Source: Thermosipho africanus Ob7
Lineage (GTDB): Bacteria > Thermotogota > Thermotogae > Thermotogales > Fervidobacteriaceae
DNA: 64,000 nucleotides
Assembly (NCBI RefSeq): GCF_003351105.1
Contig: NZ_NKRG01000002.1
Span: forward strand, 62,001 to 126,000
Direction of reading: 5' to 3'
Positions 9,624 to 18,025 of this stretch are shown piece after piece (positions within the stretch are counted from its first letter, which is position 1; every line of letters begins with the position of its first letter). Under the pieces are notes generated by a model. It had not been told where the DNA came from. It did not search any database and was given only the letters and a program-made list of their open reading frames with translations. The translations under genes and the position numbers were made by a program.

Positions 9624-9993
9624 ATACAGAAATAAAAAAATAGAAGCCTATATTAGGGAATTAATTGCTCAAGCAATCCAAAAAATAAAAGAACCTGAAT
9701 TTGAATATTTAAAAGATTATATAGTTATTTCACGTGTTTTGATTTCCAAAGATAGAAGATTTGCAGATGTATTCGTCAGTGTTATTGGAAATAGCGAGCA
9801 GAGAAAAAAAGCTGTAGAATTACTTGAAAAGTATAAAGGATATTTCAGAACTTTTGTAGCAAAAAATGTAAGACTTTATACTGCACCTGAACTGAGGTTT
9901 AAAGAGGACAAAGGTATAGAAGAAAGTGTTAGAATAAATAAGTTACTGGATGAAATTATGTCTAAAGAAGATGAAAATGGTTCCGATAATTAA
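9613..9993 (+). CDS. rbfA: Ribosome-binding factor A
   Basis: A 126-residue KH-like protein needed for 16S 5'-end processing and 30S maturation. The N-terminal pattern MRPEYRNKKIEAYIRELI, the central ISRVLISKDRRFADVFVSV and the helical AKNVRLYTAPELRF segment are diagnostic. The start is ATG 9613 after GGAGGAG, overlapping the HDOD gene by 11 bases. Confidence 0.92.
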   Translation: MRPEYRNKKIEAYIRELIAQAIQKIKEPEFEYLKDYIVISRVLISKDRRFADVFVSVIGNSEQRKKAVELLEKYKGYFRTFVAKNVRLYTAPELRFKEDKGIEESVRINKLLDEIMSKEDENGSDN

Positions 9994-10033
9994 ATTGAGG
10001 TATATTACACTTTAATTGTGGGAGGCAAATGTT

Positions 10034-10372
10034 ATGGATGGAATTAAAGGGGTGGAAAATAGAAGAGTAGATGATCAGATAATTTATAGTGATAGAAATG
10101 TAAAAACAAGTGATATTGTTCAACAAAGAAATAAGGAAAAGGCGGATCCAGAATTTGCCGCTAATATTTTTAAAGAAAATTTGGAAAAACTTAAAGTGAT
10201 TTTTAATGCAGAAGCAGAATTTAAAATTGATAAAGAAACAGGGATGATTATAGTAAAAATAAAAGAAAAAGATACAGGAGAAATCATAAGGCAGATTCCA
10301 CCTGAAGTTGCATTAAAGTTAGCAAAAAATATAGAGGAGCTCTTAGGCATGGTCTTTGATGAACATGCATAA
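10034..10372 (+). CDS. flaG: FlaG family flagellar protein
   Basis: A 112-residue FlaG-family protein. The conserved C-terminal half carries KIKEKDTGEIIRQIPPE followed by a short helix to the end. FlaG proteins influence filament length, but their exact action is unclear. GTG 10016 lies before the ribosome binding site GGAGG; ATG 10034, eight bases after it, is the likely start. It directly precedes fliD, a common pairing. Confidence 0.88.
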   Translation: MDGIKGVENRRVDDQIIYSDRNVKTSDIVQQRNKEKADPEFAANIFKENLEKLKVIFNAEAEFKIDKETGMIIVKIKEKDTGEIIRQIPPEVALKLAKNIEELLGMVFDEHA

Positions 10373-10386
10373 GTGAGGTGGAAAGC

Positions 10387-12162
10387 ATGGATTATAGTTC
10401 AATAGCAAATAACATAAATTACAAATATACGTCAAATGCCCCGCTTTTTCAATTTGGCGGAGTATCTAGTGGTTTGGATACAGCTTCCATAATCGAAAAA
10501 CTTATGGAAGTTGAATCTCAACCATTAAATAGATTAAACGAAAAGTTTAAAGAATTAGATTACAAGGAAAAAGCTTATAACGCAGTATCTGACAAATTAA
10601 GAGAATTAATGGATTATTTGACAGATTTTAAGCTTCAGTCAAATTTAATTCCTAAAAGTGCTTCAGTTTCAAATGAAAGTATTTTAACCGCAACCGCTAG
10701 TTCTTCAACGTTGGATGGTACTTATTCTATTGAAGTTAAAAGCTTAGCTACAAGGAGCTTTTTTGAAAGCTCAAAACTCGGTCAAGATATTACTCTAACC
10801 ACATTATTTTCAGATATTAATCATAGGTATGTTCCGGTAGATTCTGTCGTAAAATTAACCGTAAATAATACTGAAGTTGATATAAATATCAGTACTTCAG
10901 ATACGATAAATGATATACTTACAAAAATTTCTGATGCATTTACAACTGCAGGCAGTTCTGCAACCGTAAGCTTTGATGATACAAATAATAGATTGATAAT
11001 CCAATCTTCAGATGTATTTGAGTTTTCACAAACAAGTGGTAATTTTATGTTTGTTTTTAATTTAAACGATGCAAATCTAATAGCTGATGGTAGTGGAAAC
11101 TATACCCTTGAAAGTACTAAGGACATTGGAAGTTATCATACTAGTAAAATACTTTCAGAACTTGGAATTACTGGTTCGGGTACTTTTACAATTAATGGTG
11201 TCTCAATTAGTTATTCTCAAGATGACACAATTGCTGATTTAATTTCAAATATAAACAGCAATTTAGAAGATGTAATTGCTAGTTATGATGAAGTGAATAA
11301 TAAAATAATTTTAACAGCAAAGGATATGGGAGATGTTATTATAAATGTTGCAAATGCTCCTAGCGAGTTAGGTTTTGATACTGGAACATTTACTCTTGGA
11401 AATGTTGCACATGCTGTTTTAAAAACAGATTCTGGATTAACATATGATTTATATTCTGATACTAACTCATTTTCTTATAATGGTCTTGAATTTACAGCTT
11501 TAAATGTTGGAACAACAAATGTAAGTGTAAATACTGATACAGATTCAATTATTGAAAAAGTAAAAGATTTTGTGGACAAATGGAATGAAACTACAAATTA
11601 TTTATACACAAAATTAACTGAATCAAAAGTTGAAAATAAAGATGAATCTGAAATGACTGATGAGGAAAAAATACAAGGTTATTTGAAAAATGATCAATAT
11701 TTGAGAAAAGTTTTTGATAAAATGAGAAATTATTTGTATGAATCCTACGGAGGAAAATATCTTTGGGAACTTGGAATAAAATCTGGTGATGCTGGTATAG
11801 GTTTTGAAAATACAATGAAAGGGCATATTGAACTTGATGAAGATAAACTAAGAGAATTTATTTCTAAAAATGGTTCAGATGCTGTTTGGGAATTTTTTGG
11901 TGATGAAAATGGTTTTGCATCTCAGGTAAAAGATTATTTATATGAACTTACAAAATTTAATGGAGAGATAGATCAGATAGCCGGAGTTAGTGGGCGTATT
12001 GAGCGCGAAAAAAGAACGCTCGCAAAGCAAATGGCTAATTGGATTGAAATTTTACAGAAAAAAGAGCAGGATTTGTGGCAAAAATTTACTGCAATGGAAG
12101 AGGCACTTTCAAAACTAAATGCACAAGGTGCATACATTGCCCAAGCTTTGGCTAAAAAATAA
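10387..12162 (+). CDS. fliD: Flagellar filament cap protein FliD
   Basis: A 591-residue hook-associated protein 2 that caps the growing filament. The N-terminal FliD_N signature is FGGVSSGLDTASIIEKLM with a following coiled coil. The middle is a Ser/Thr/Asp-rich beta domain. The C-terminal FliD_C domain begins near 385 (DSIIEKVKDFVDKWN) and ends in a heptad helix. ATG 10387 follows GAGGTGG; the GTG at 10378 is part of that site. It is exported by the flagellar type III system, so no Sec signal is expected. A terminator follows. No fliS or flagellin gene is next to it. Confidence 0.93.
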   Translation: MDYSSIANNINYKYTSNAPLFQFGGVSSGLDTASIIEKLMEVESQPLNRLNEKFKELDYKEKAYNAVSDKLRELMDYLTDFKLQSNLIPKSASVSNESILTATASSSTLDGTYSIEVKSLATRSFFESSKLGQDITLTTLFSDINHRYVPVDSVVKLTVNNTEVDINISTSDTINDILTKISDAFTTAGSSATVSFDDTNNRLIIQSSDVFEFSQTSGNFMFVFNLNDANLIADGSGNYTLESTKDIGSYHTSKILSELGITGSGTFTINGVSISYSQDDTIADLISNINSNLEDVIASYDEVNNKIILTAKDMGDVIINVANAPSELGFDTGTFTLGNVAHAVLKTDSGLTYDLYSDTNSFSYNGLEFTALNVGTTNVSVNTDTDSIIEKVKDFVDKWNETTNYLYTKLTESKVENKDESEMTDEEKIQGYLKNDQYLRKVFDKMRNYLYESYGGKYLWELGIKSGDAGIGFENTMKGHIELDEDKLREFISKNGSDAVWEFFGDENGFASQVKDYLYELTKFNGEIDQIAGVSGRIEREKRTLAKQMANWIEILQKKEQDLWQKFTAMEEALSKLNAQGAYIAQALAKK

Positions 12163-12186
12163 TTTGTTATTTTACCATTTTATATT

Positions 12187-12221
12187 AAAGGTTCTCTTTA
12201 AAGAGAACCTTAATGTTTTTT
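12187..12221 (+). terminator. Intrinsic terminator after fliD
   Basis: Perfect 9-base stem AAGGTTCTC / GAGAACCTT (12188-12196 and 12203-12211) with loop TTTAAA, followed by a T-rich tract. It ends the operon begun at 1299. Confidence 0.9.
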
Positions 12222-12222
12222 A

Positions 12223-12231
12223 TGATAAAAT
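12223..12231 (+). promoter_or_regulatory. Extended -10 promoter of rlmN
   Basis: TGATAAAAT starts directly after the fliD terminator and lies 31 bases before the rlmN ATG. No clear -35 box is seen. Confidence 0.5.
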
Positions 12232-12262
12232 ATAATTGTAAATATGAACTGGAGGGAAAATA

Positions 12263-13288
12263 ATGAAAAAAAACATTCTTGATTTTAATTATGAAGAATT
12301 GGTAAATGAATTTAAAAGTTTAGGTCTTGAAAAATATAGAGTAGATCAGGTATTGGACTGGATTTATAAAAAGAAAGTCTTTGATTTTAAAGATATGACT
12401 AATTTATCAAAGGAACATAGAAAAATATTAGATGAAAATTTTGAAATTCAGATCCCCAAATTAGTTGACATGCAAATTTCAAAAATTGACAGAACAACAA
12501 AGTTTTTATGGGAACTACCAGATGGTAATACAATTGAATCAGTAGCACTTTTTCATGAAGGAAGAGTCACTGCTTGTATTTCAACCCAAGTTGGCTGTCC
12601 TGTAAAATGTTCTTTTTGTGCTACAGGTCAAAGTGGCTATGTAAGAAATTTAACGGCAGGAGAAATAGTATCACAAATTTTAGGCATTGAAGTTCATAGA
12701 AAAATTAGAGTTGGAAATGTTGTATACATGGGTATGGGTGAACCTCTACTAAATTATGAAAATACAATTAAAAGTGTAAAAATGCTCAATAATAAAAAAA
12801 TGTTTGGAATTGGGATAAGAAGAATCACTATTTCAACGGTTGGAGTACCTGAAAAAATAATTGATCTTGCAGAAAGTGGTTTAGATGTAAAGCTAGCGCT
12901 TTCTTTACACGCAACTACTAACTTTAAGAGAGATCAAATTATCCCATTAAATAAACAATACAGCATAGAAGAATTGATTTTTGCTGTGAAAAAATATCAA
13001 GAAATAACAAACAATAGAGTTACCATAGAATATATACTAATAAAAGAATTTAACGATTATCCCGAAGATGCTGAAAAGTTGGCTGAACTTTTAAAAGGTT
13101 TAAGTGTTTATGTTAACTTAATCCCGGTCAATCCGGTAAATCCAAATTATTATAGACCAAGCAGATGGGCAATGGAAAGATTCAAAGAAATTCTGACAAA
13201 GTATGGAATAGAGTGTGAAATAAGAGCTGAAAAAGGAACTGATATCGATGCAGCTTGTGGGCAATTACGAAGGAGGAATCTAAAATAA
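12263..13288 (+). CDS. rlmN: Dual-specificity RNA methyltransferase RlmN
   Basis: Radical SAM enzyme that methylates C2 of A2503 in 23S rRNA and A37 in some tRNAs. The CxxxCxxC cluster reads CPVKCSFCATG; MGMGEPLLNY and SLHATT follow, and the C-terminal cysteine lies in DIDAACGQL. At 341 residues it is full length. The start is ATG after GGAGGG. Its last codons carry the ribosome binding site of the next gene. Confidence 0.95.
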   Translation: MKKNILDFNYEELVNEFKSLGLEKYRVDQVLDWIYKKKVFDFKDMTNLSKEHRKILDENFEIQIPKLVDMQISKIDRTTKFLWELPDGNTIESVALFHEGRVTACISTQVGCPVKCSFCATGQSGYVRNLTAGEIVSQILGIEVHRKIRVGNVVYMGMGEPLLNYENTIKSVKMLNNKKMFGIGIRRITISTVGVPEKIIDLAESGLDVKLALSLHATTNFKRDQIIPLNKQYSIEELIFAVKKYQEITNNRVTIEYILIKEFNDYPEDAEKLAELLKGLSVYVNLIPVNPVNPNYYRPSRWAMERFKEILTKYGIECEIRAEKGTDIDAACGQLRRRNLK

Positions 13289-13788
13289 AGATTTTAAAGT
13301 TGATAATTATGTTTTCTATTGGGGCAATATTTGGAGGACTTTTTTTCCTAGGAGTTTTTTATTATATACAAAATACTTCTTACGTTCAAATTCCATCAAT
13401 TGAAGAGTTAAAAAACTTAAAAGTGACTGAAGTAACTAAAATCTTAAAAAAAGAAGGTTTAGAAACCGAAAAAATCTTTGGCTGGGGTAATTTAAAACTA
13501 ATTACACCAGAAGGCGGTAATTTAGTAAAAAGAGAAAGAAAAATACAAATATATGGGAATATAGAAATAAAAGACGGGATTTATATTCCAAATCTTTATG
13601 GTGTACACTATTTTATAGGTATAGATATTTTAAAAAACTTAGGCTTAAAAGTAAATCTAGTAAAAATAAATTACCCTGGTGCAGATGGAAGAATTCTTGC
13701 CGCATATCCAAGTTTTGAAAGTACTATATCTAATCTAGAGAAAATAAATTTATTGGTCGATAACGGAGAAATTGGAGGGAGCAAATGA
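13285..13788 (+). CDS. Membrane-anchored PASTA-domain protein, probable AUA start
   Basis: About 167 residues: a short basic N-terminus, one membrane segment (about 7-27), then two PASTA-like units (YVQIPSIEELK... and YIPNLYGVHYFIG...). PASTA domains usually bind muropeptides or beta-lactams at the C-terminus of Ser/Thr kinases or PBPs; here there is no kinase or transpeptidase part. The start is unusual: GAAGGAGG (13269-13276) is followed eight bases later by ATA at 13285, overlapping the rlmN stop as ATAA. TTG 13255 lies before that site, and TTG 13300 or ATG 13309 lie too far downstream. It overlaps rsgA by four bases. Confidence 0.72.
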   Translation: MKILKLIIMFSIGAIFGGLFFLGVFYYIQNTSYVQIPSIEELKNLKVTEVTKILKKEGLETEKIFGWGNLKLITPEGGNLVKRERKIQIYGNIEIKDGIYIPNLYGVHYFIGIDILKNLGLKVNLVKINYPGADGRILAAYPSFESTISNLEKINLLVDNGEIGGSK

Positions 13789-14648
13789 GAAGAAAAGGCG
13801 TTGTGATAAAGTTTTTGTCGAATATGGCAATTGTTCAAGATTTTGAAACTGGCGAAGAATTTTTGTGTAAATTAAGAGGAAAGTTTAAGGAACAAAAAAT
13901 TAGACCAATTGTTGGAGATATTGTTGAATATAGTCCTATTGTTTCAAAAGAAGGAGTTATCGAGAATATATTAAATAGAAAAAATGAGCTTCCAAGACCA
14001 AAAATTGCCAATATTGATCAAGTTGTTGTAGTAACATCCTTAAGAAAGCCTGAAGTACCTTTACAAATTTTAGATAAATATTTAGTTTTAGTTGAAAACG
14101 CTAAACTTCCGGCTGTAATTGTGTTAAATAAGATTGACTTATTAACCAAAGAAGAAATAAATAAATTTAAAAATATTTATGAAAAAATATATCCAGTTTA
14201 TTTTGTTAGCGCAAAAACAAAAGAAGGAATTGAAGAATTAAAAGAAGTATTTAAAAATAAAATTTCTACAATGGCAGGAATGTCAGGTGTTGGAAAAAGT
14301 AGTATTCTGAATGCGATTAATCCAGGCCTTTCACTAAAAGTTAATGATGTTTCGGAAAAATTAGATAGAGGTCGTCATACAACGACAGTTATTGAACTTA
14401 TGCATTTTGACTTCGGTGGGTGGATAGCTGATACTCCTGGGTTTGCAAATTTAGATATAAGTCATATAGAGCACGAAGAGCTAAAAAGATTATTTCCAGA
14501 ATTTAATGACTTTTATTGCCTTTTCCCTGATTGTAACCATGTTGATGAACCAGGATGTGGAGTTAAGAAGGCGGTTGAAGAAGGAAAAATTTCTAAGACT
14601 CGATATGAATCATATTTGCAAATATATAAGCAATTATTGGAGGGGTAA
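13785..14648 (+). CDS. rsgA: Small-subunit biogenesis GTPase RsgA
   Basis: Circularly permuted GTPase that checks late 30S assembly. An OB-fold comes first, then G4 NKID, G1 GMSGVGKSS near 165 and G3 DTPGFA near 217. The C-terminal zinc site is Cys245, Cys250, His252 and Cys258. The 287-residue length is usual. ATG follows TTGGAGGGAGC. In many Firmicutes rsgA lies behind rlmN and a PASTA Ser/Thr kinase, so the order here looks like a kinase-less version of that cluster. Confidence 0.95.
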   Translation: MRRKGVVIKFLSNMAIVQDFETGEEFLCKLRGKFKEQKIRPIVGDIVEYSPIVSKEGVIENILNRKNELPRPKIANIDQVVVVTSLRKPEVPLQILDKYLVLVENAKLPAVIVLNKIDLLTKEEINKFKNIYEKIYPVYFVSAKTKEGIEELKEVFKNKISTMAGMSGVGKSSILNAINPGLSLKVNDVSEKLDRGRHTTTVIELMHFDFGGWIADTPGFANLDISHIEHEELKRLFPEFNDFYCLFPDCNHVDEPGCGVKKAVEEGKISKTRYESYLQIYKQLLEG

Positions 14649-14651
14649 GTT

Positions 14652-16322
14652 TTGTTTTTACCTACTACTAGAGATGAAATGAACGCACTAGGCTGGAAAG
14701 AATTAGATATTATATTAGTAACTGGTGATGCTTATATTGATCATCCATCAATAGGTATTTCACTAATAGGACATTATCTTTTGTCTAAGGGATATAAAGT
14801 AGGGATTATAGGACTACCTGATTATAATTCTGATGATATAACGAGGTTAGGAAAACCTCGTTTATTTTTTGGAATTACTAGCGGAAATGTAGACTCTATG
14901 GTAGCAAATTATACTGCTTCAATGAAAAAAAGAAGATTTGATGATTATATACCTGAAAAATTTAATATCAGAAGACCCGATAGAGCTTTGATCGTTTATT
15001 CTAATTTGGTTAGGCGATATTTTAAAGGAGTTCCAATAGTAATAGGTGGAATAGAAGCTAGTTTAAGAAGGTTTGCTCACTATGATTGGTGGTCAAATAA
15101 AGTTAGAAAATCAATCTTATTAGATTCAAAAGCTGATATTTTAGTTTATGGAATGGGAGAAAAGGCTATTTTAGAAATTGCCAAATGTATAGAAAAATAT
15201 GGTGATATAAACAAGTGTAAAGATATTGATGGAGTAGTATGGTGGTCTTCTAAAAAACCAGAAAAGTGTGTTGAAATTCCTTCATTTGAAGAAGTTAAAG
15301 AAAATCCAGAAAAATATAATGAAGCTTTTAGAAAAATGACGCTTTTAACAGATCCAAATAAGAAAATAAGGATAGTACAAAGGCAGGATAATCGATATGT
15401 TATTCAAAATCCTCCGCAATCACCTCTAACTCAAAGTGAATTTGATAATTTATACCTTTTGCCATTTGAAAGAGAAGTGCATCCATATTACAATAAATTT
15501 GGAAAGGTTAAAGCAATAGAAACTGTAAGATTTTCTATCACTGCCGTAAGAGGCTGTTATGGAATGTGTGCTTTCTGCGCCCTGACTCAGCATCAAACAA
15601 CACATGTAATATCAAGAAGTATTGATTCAATTCTTGAAGAAGTAAAAATTTTAAAAAGAATGAAAAAATTTCGTGGAACAATAAATGATGTTGGTGGTCC
15701 CACTGCGAACATGTACGGGTCTGATTGCTCTATAAGAGAAAATAAAGGACAATGCTCAAAGTTTTGTTTGTTTCCTAATATATGTAATAACGCAAAGGTA
15801 AATCACGAAAAGTTATTGAATCTACTATACTCAATAAAAAAGGTTCCAGGTATTAAAAATGTTTTTATTTCCTCAGGAATAAGGCATGATTTAGTATTAG
15901 AAGACAAAAAATACGGTGATATTTTCATTAAGGAACTTCCAAAATTTACACCAGGTCAATTAAAACTTGCTCCAGAACATTCTGATAAAAATGTTTTACA
16001 AATAATGAGGAAACCTGATATATCTTTGTTTTTGCAATTTAAAGAAAAATATGAGAAAGTTGCAAAAAAAAGATATGTTGTAGCTTACTTTATTGTTGGA
16101 CATCCAGGAGAAGGAATGAAAGAAAATAACAACTTAAAAAAATTTATTAAGGAAAAGCTTGGCTATAGGCCACAACAGATTCAAATTTTTACTCCTACTC
16201 CTGGAACATTGAGTACAACAATCTATTACACAGGAATTGATCCTTTTACCAACAGAAAAATTTTTGTAGAAAGAAGCTTAAAAAAGAGAAATCTCATGAA
16301 GAAAAACATACTTGATATATGA
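14652..16322 (+). CDS. ygiQ: YgiQ-family (UPF0313) radical SAM protein
   Basis: A 556-residue radical SAM protein. An N-terminal cobalamin-binding-like region (about 1-200) with GGIEASLRRFAHYDWW precedes the CxxxCxxC site Cys302, Cys306, Cys309 in RGCYGMCAFCALTQHQ. The C-terminal part has PEHSD and YFIVGHPGE. The substrate is unknown. The start is TTG after GGAGGGGTAAG. A perfect hairpin lies about 190 bases into the gene (14840-14870). Confidence 0.88.
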   Translation: MFLPTTRDEMNALGWKELDIILVTGDAYIDHPSIGISLIGHYLLSKGYKVGIIGLPDYNSDDITRLGKPRLFFGITSGNVDSMVANYTASMKKRRFDDYIPEKFNIRRPDRALIVYSNLVRRYFKGVPIVIGGIEASLRRFAHYDWWSNKVRKSILLDSKADILVYGMGEKAILEIAKCIEKYGDINKCKDIDGVVWWSSKKPEKCVEIPSFEEVKENPEKYNEAFRKMTLLTDPNKKIRIVQRQDNRYVIQNPPQSPLTQSEFDNLYLLPFEREVHPYYNKFGKVKAIETVRFSITAVRGCYGMCAFCALTQHQTTHVISRSIDSILEEVKILKRMKKFRGTINDVGGPTANMYGSDCSIRENKGQCSKFCLFPNICNNAKVNHEKLLNLLYSIKKVPGIKNVFISSGIRHDLVLEDKKYGDIFIKELPKFTPGQLKLAPEHSDKNVLQIMRKPDISLFLQFKEKYEKVAKKRYVVAYFIVGHPGEGMKENNNLKKFIKEKLGYRPQQIQIFTPTPGTLSTTIYYTGIDPFTNRKIFVERSLKKRNLMKKNILDI

Positions 16323-16328
16323 TATAAT
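16320..16328 (+). promoter_or_regulatory. Extended -10 promoter of the CNNM/cdd/recN unit
   Basis: TGATATAAT overlaps the ygiQ stop codon and lies 22 bases before ATG 16351. It suggests an internal promoter for the following genes. Confidence 0.45.
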
Positions 16329-16350
16329 CTTTTTGGAGGTGGTTTCTAAG

Positions 16351-17643
16351 ATGGAAGATCCTTTAAGTTATTTGTTAAATTTATTTTTGTTAATTTTTCT
16401 ACTTTATCTTTCTTCTCTGTTTTCAGCTTCTGAAACTGCTTTAACTTCTGTTAGTAAGTTAAAACTTAGGGAATCTTTGAAAAAGGGTGATAAGAGCGAA
16501 GAGGAAAGCGAACTTCATCTTTTTAACAAGCTTTTAACTGTAATACTTATAATGAACAATTTAGTCAACATTTTAGCCTCATCAATTGCGACATTAGTAG
16601 TTGTAAACGCATTTAAAAATGTATTGCCAGAAAGTCTCTCGGCACTTTTTAGCACGTTAATTTTGACATTTTTTATATTAATTTTTGGTGAAATTACACC
16701 GAAAATATATGCAAGGCAAAATAATGAAAAGATATTTAATAAAATGATTGGCATTCTGATATTTTTGTCCAAGATATTTTCACCGATAATAAAACTTCTT
16801 GTTTCAATATCCAATTTTGTAATCAGAATAATTGGTGGTACATATGTTGAAGAAGCACCATTCATAACAACAGAAGATATCATAATGTATGTTGAAGTTG
16901 GAAGAGAAGAGGGAACCATCAAACATGAAGAAAGTTTTATGCTTAAAAGAACTTTAGAAATGGAAGAATCCGTTGTAAGAGAAATTATGATTCCAAGGGT
17001 TGATATAGTAGCAATTGAAGAATCGGAAACTTTGGATAAGGTAATGGAAATAATAAAAGAGGAAGAGTATTCAAGGATCCCAGTTTATAAAGAAACAATA
17101 GATAATGTAGTTGGTATTTGTTATGCTAAAGACGTTTTAGCATTTATAAGCGATAGAGGATCGGAAATATGCGAAAAGGTTAAGGTGAAAGAATTGATGC
17201 GCGAACCACTCTTTGTCCCAGAAACTATGAAAGTTTCTGAACTTTTAAAAATTTTCAAGGAACAAAAGATGCACATGGCAATTGTTGTAGACGAATACGG
17301 AGGAACTGCTGGACTTGTAACTATGGAAGATATTCTAGAAGAAATTTTTGGAGAAATTATGGATGAATACGATCAAAATGAAAATCTTGGGATAAAAAAA
17401 CTCGAAAACGGCTCTTACATAGTAGATGCAACTGTACCTATTAATGATATAGAAAGAGAACTAAAAATAGAGTTTCCAGAAACAGACTATGAAACATTAG
17501 CAGGTTATATTCTAGAACATCTTCAAAGAATCCCAAAGGTTGGTGAGGAAATTATAATCGATAAATTCAAATTTAAAATAATTGCAGCATCAAAAAATAG
17601 AATTGAAAAAGTATTGGTTAAGGTGGTGAAAGATAATGAATGA
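16351..17643 (+). CDS. CNNM/CorC (HlyC) family membrane protein with CBS pair
   Basis: A 430-residue protein with an N-terminal DUF21/CNNM membrane domain (about 1-180, with SASETALTS), two CBS domains (about 200-330, with VDEYGGTAGLVTMEDILEEI) and a CorC_HlyC domain (about 345-425). Relatives are linked to Mg2+ or Co2+ efflux, and the CBS pair probably binds ATP-Mg. A longer TTG start (16312) lies before the Shine-Dalgarno GGAGGTGG; ATG 16351 is right. It overlaps cdd by eight bases. Confidence 0.9.
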   Translation: MEDPLSYLLNLFLLIFLLYLSSLFSASETALTSVSKLKLRESLKKGDKSEEESELHLFNKLLTVILIMNNLVNILASSIATLVVVNAFKNVLPESLSALFSTLILTFFILIFGEITPKIYARQNNEKIFNKMIGILIFLSKIFSPIIKLLVSISNFVIRIIGGTYVEEAPFITTEDIIMYVEVGREEGTIKHEESFMLKRTLEMEESVVREIMIPRVDIVAIEESETLDKVMEIIKEEEYSRIPVYKETIDNVVGICYAKDVLAFISDRGSEICEKVKVKELMREPLFVPETMKVSELLKIFKEQKMHMAIVVDEYGGTAGLVTMEDILEEIFGEIMDEYDQNENLGIKKLENGSYIVDATVPINDIERELKIEFPETDYETLAGYILEHLQRIPKVGEEIIIDKFKFKIIAASKNRIEKVLVKVVKDNE

Positions 17644-18025
17644 TAAGTTAATTGAACTTGCAAAAAAGGCACAAAAAAATGCATATGCTCCTTATTCAAA
17701 TTTCAAAGTAGGCGCAGCAATTTTAACAAAGAGTGGAAAAATTTTTACAGGTGCAAATGTTGAAAATGCATCATACGGATTAAGCTGCTGTGCTGAAAGA
17801 AATGCTATTTTCAAAGCAGTAAGTGAGGGAGAAACTCAATTTTCGAAAATTGTAGTTGTTGGTGATACTGAAGAACCAATATCTCCCTGTGGTGCTTGTA
17901 GACAAGTTATGGCAGAATTTGGAGATTTTGAAGTAATTTTAGTAGGGAAAAATGGAAATATTAAGAAAACCACAGTATCGGAATTACTACCATACAATTT
18001 TGACAAGGAGAATCTTAACAAATGA
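17636..18025 (+). CDS. cdd: Cytidine deaminase
   Basis: Zinc enzyme of pyrimidine salvage converting cytidine or deoxycytidine to the uridine form. Zinc ligand Cys52 and catalytic Glu54 are in CCAERNA, and the second site PCGACRQ gives Cys85 and Cys88. The 129 residues match the homotetrameric type. ATG follows AAGGTGGTG, inside the end of the CNNM gene. Confidence 0.95.
   Translation: MNDKLIELAKKAQKNAYAPYSNFKVGAAILTKSGKIFTGANVENASYGLSCCAERNAIFKAVSEGETQFSKIVVVGDTEEPISPCGACRQVMAEFGDFEVILVGKNGNIKKTTVSELLPYNFDKENLNK

Noticed and set aside
12163-12262. Possible small RNA between fliD and rlmN
   Set aside because: Fully explained by a terminator, a promoter and a ribosome binding site.
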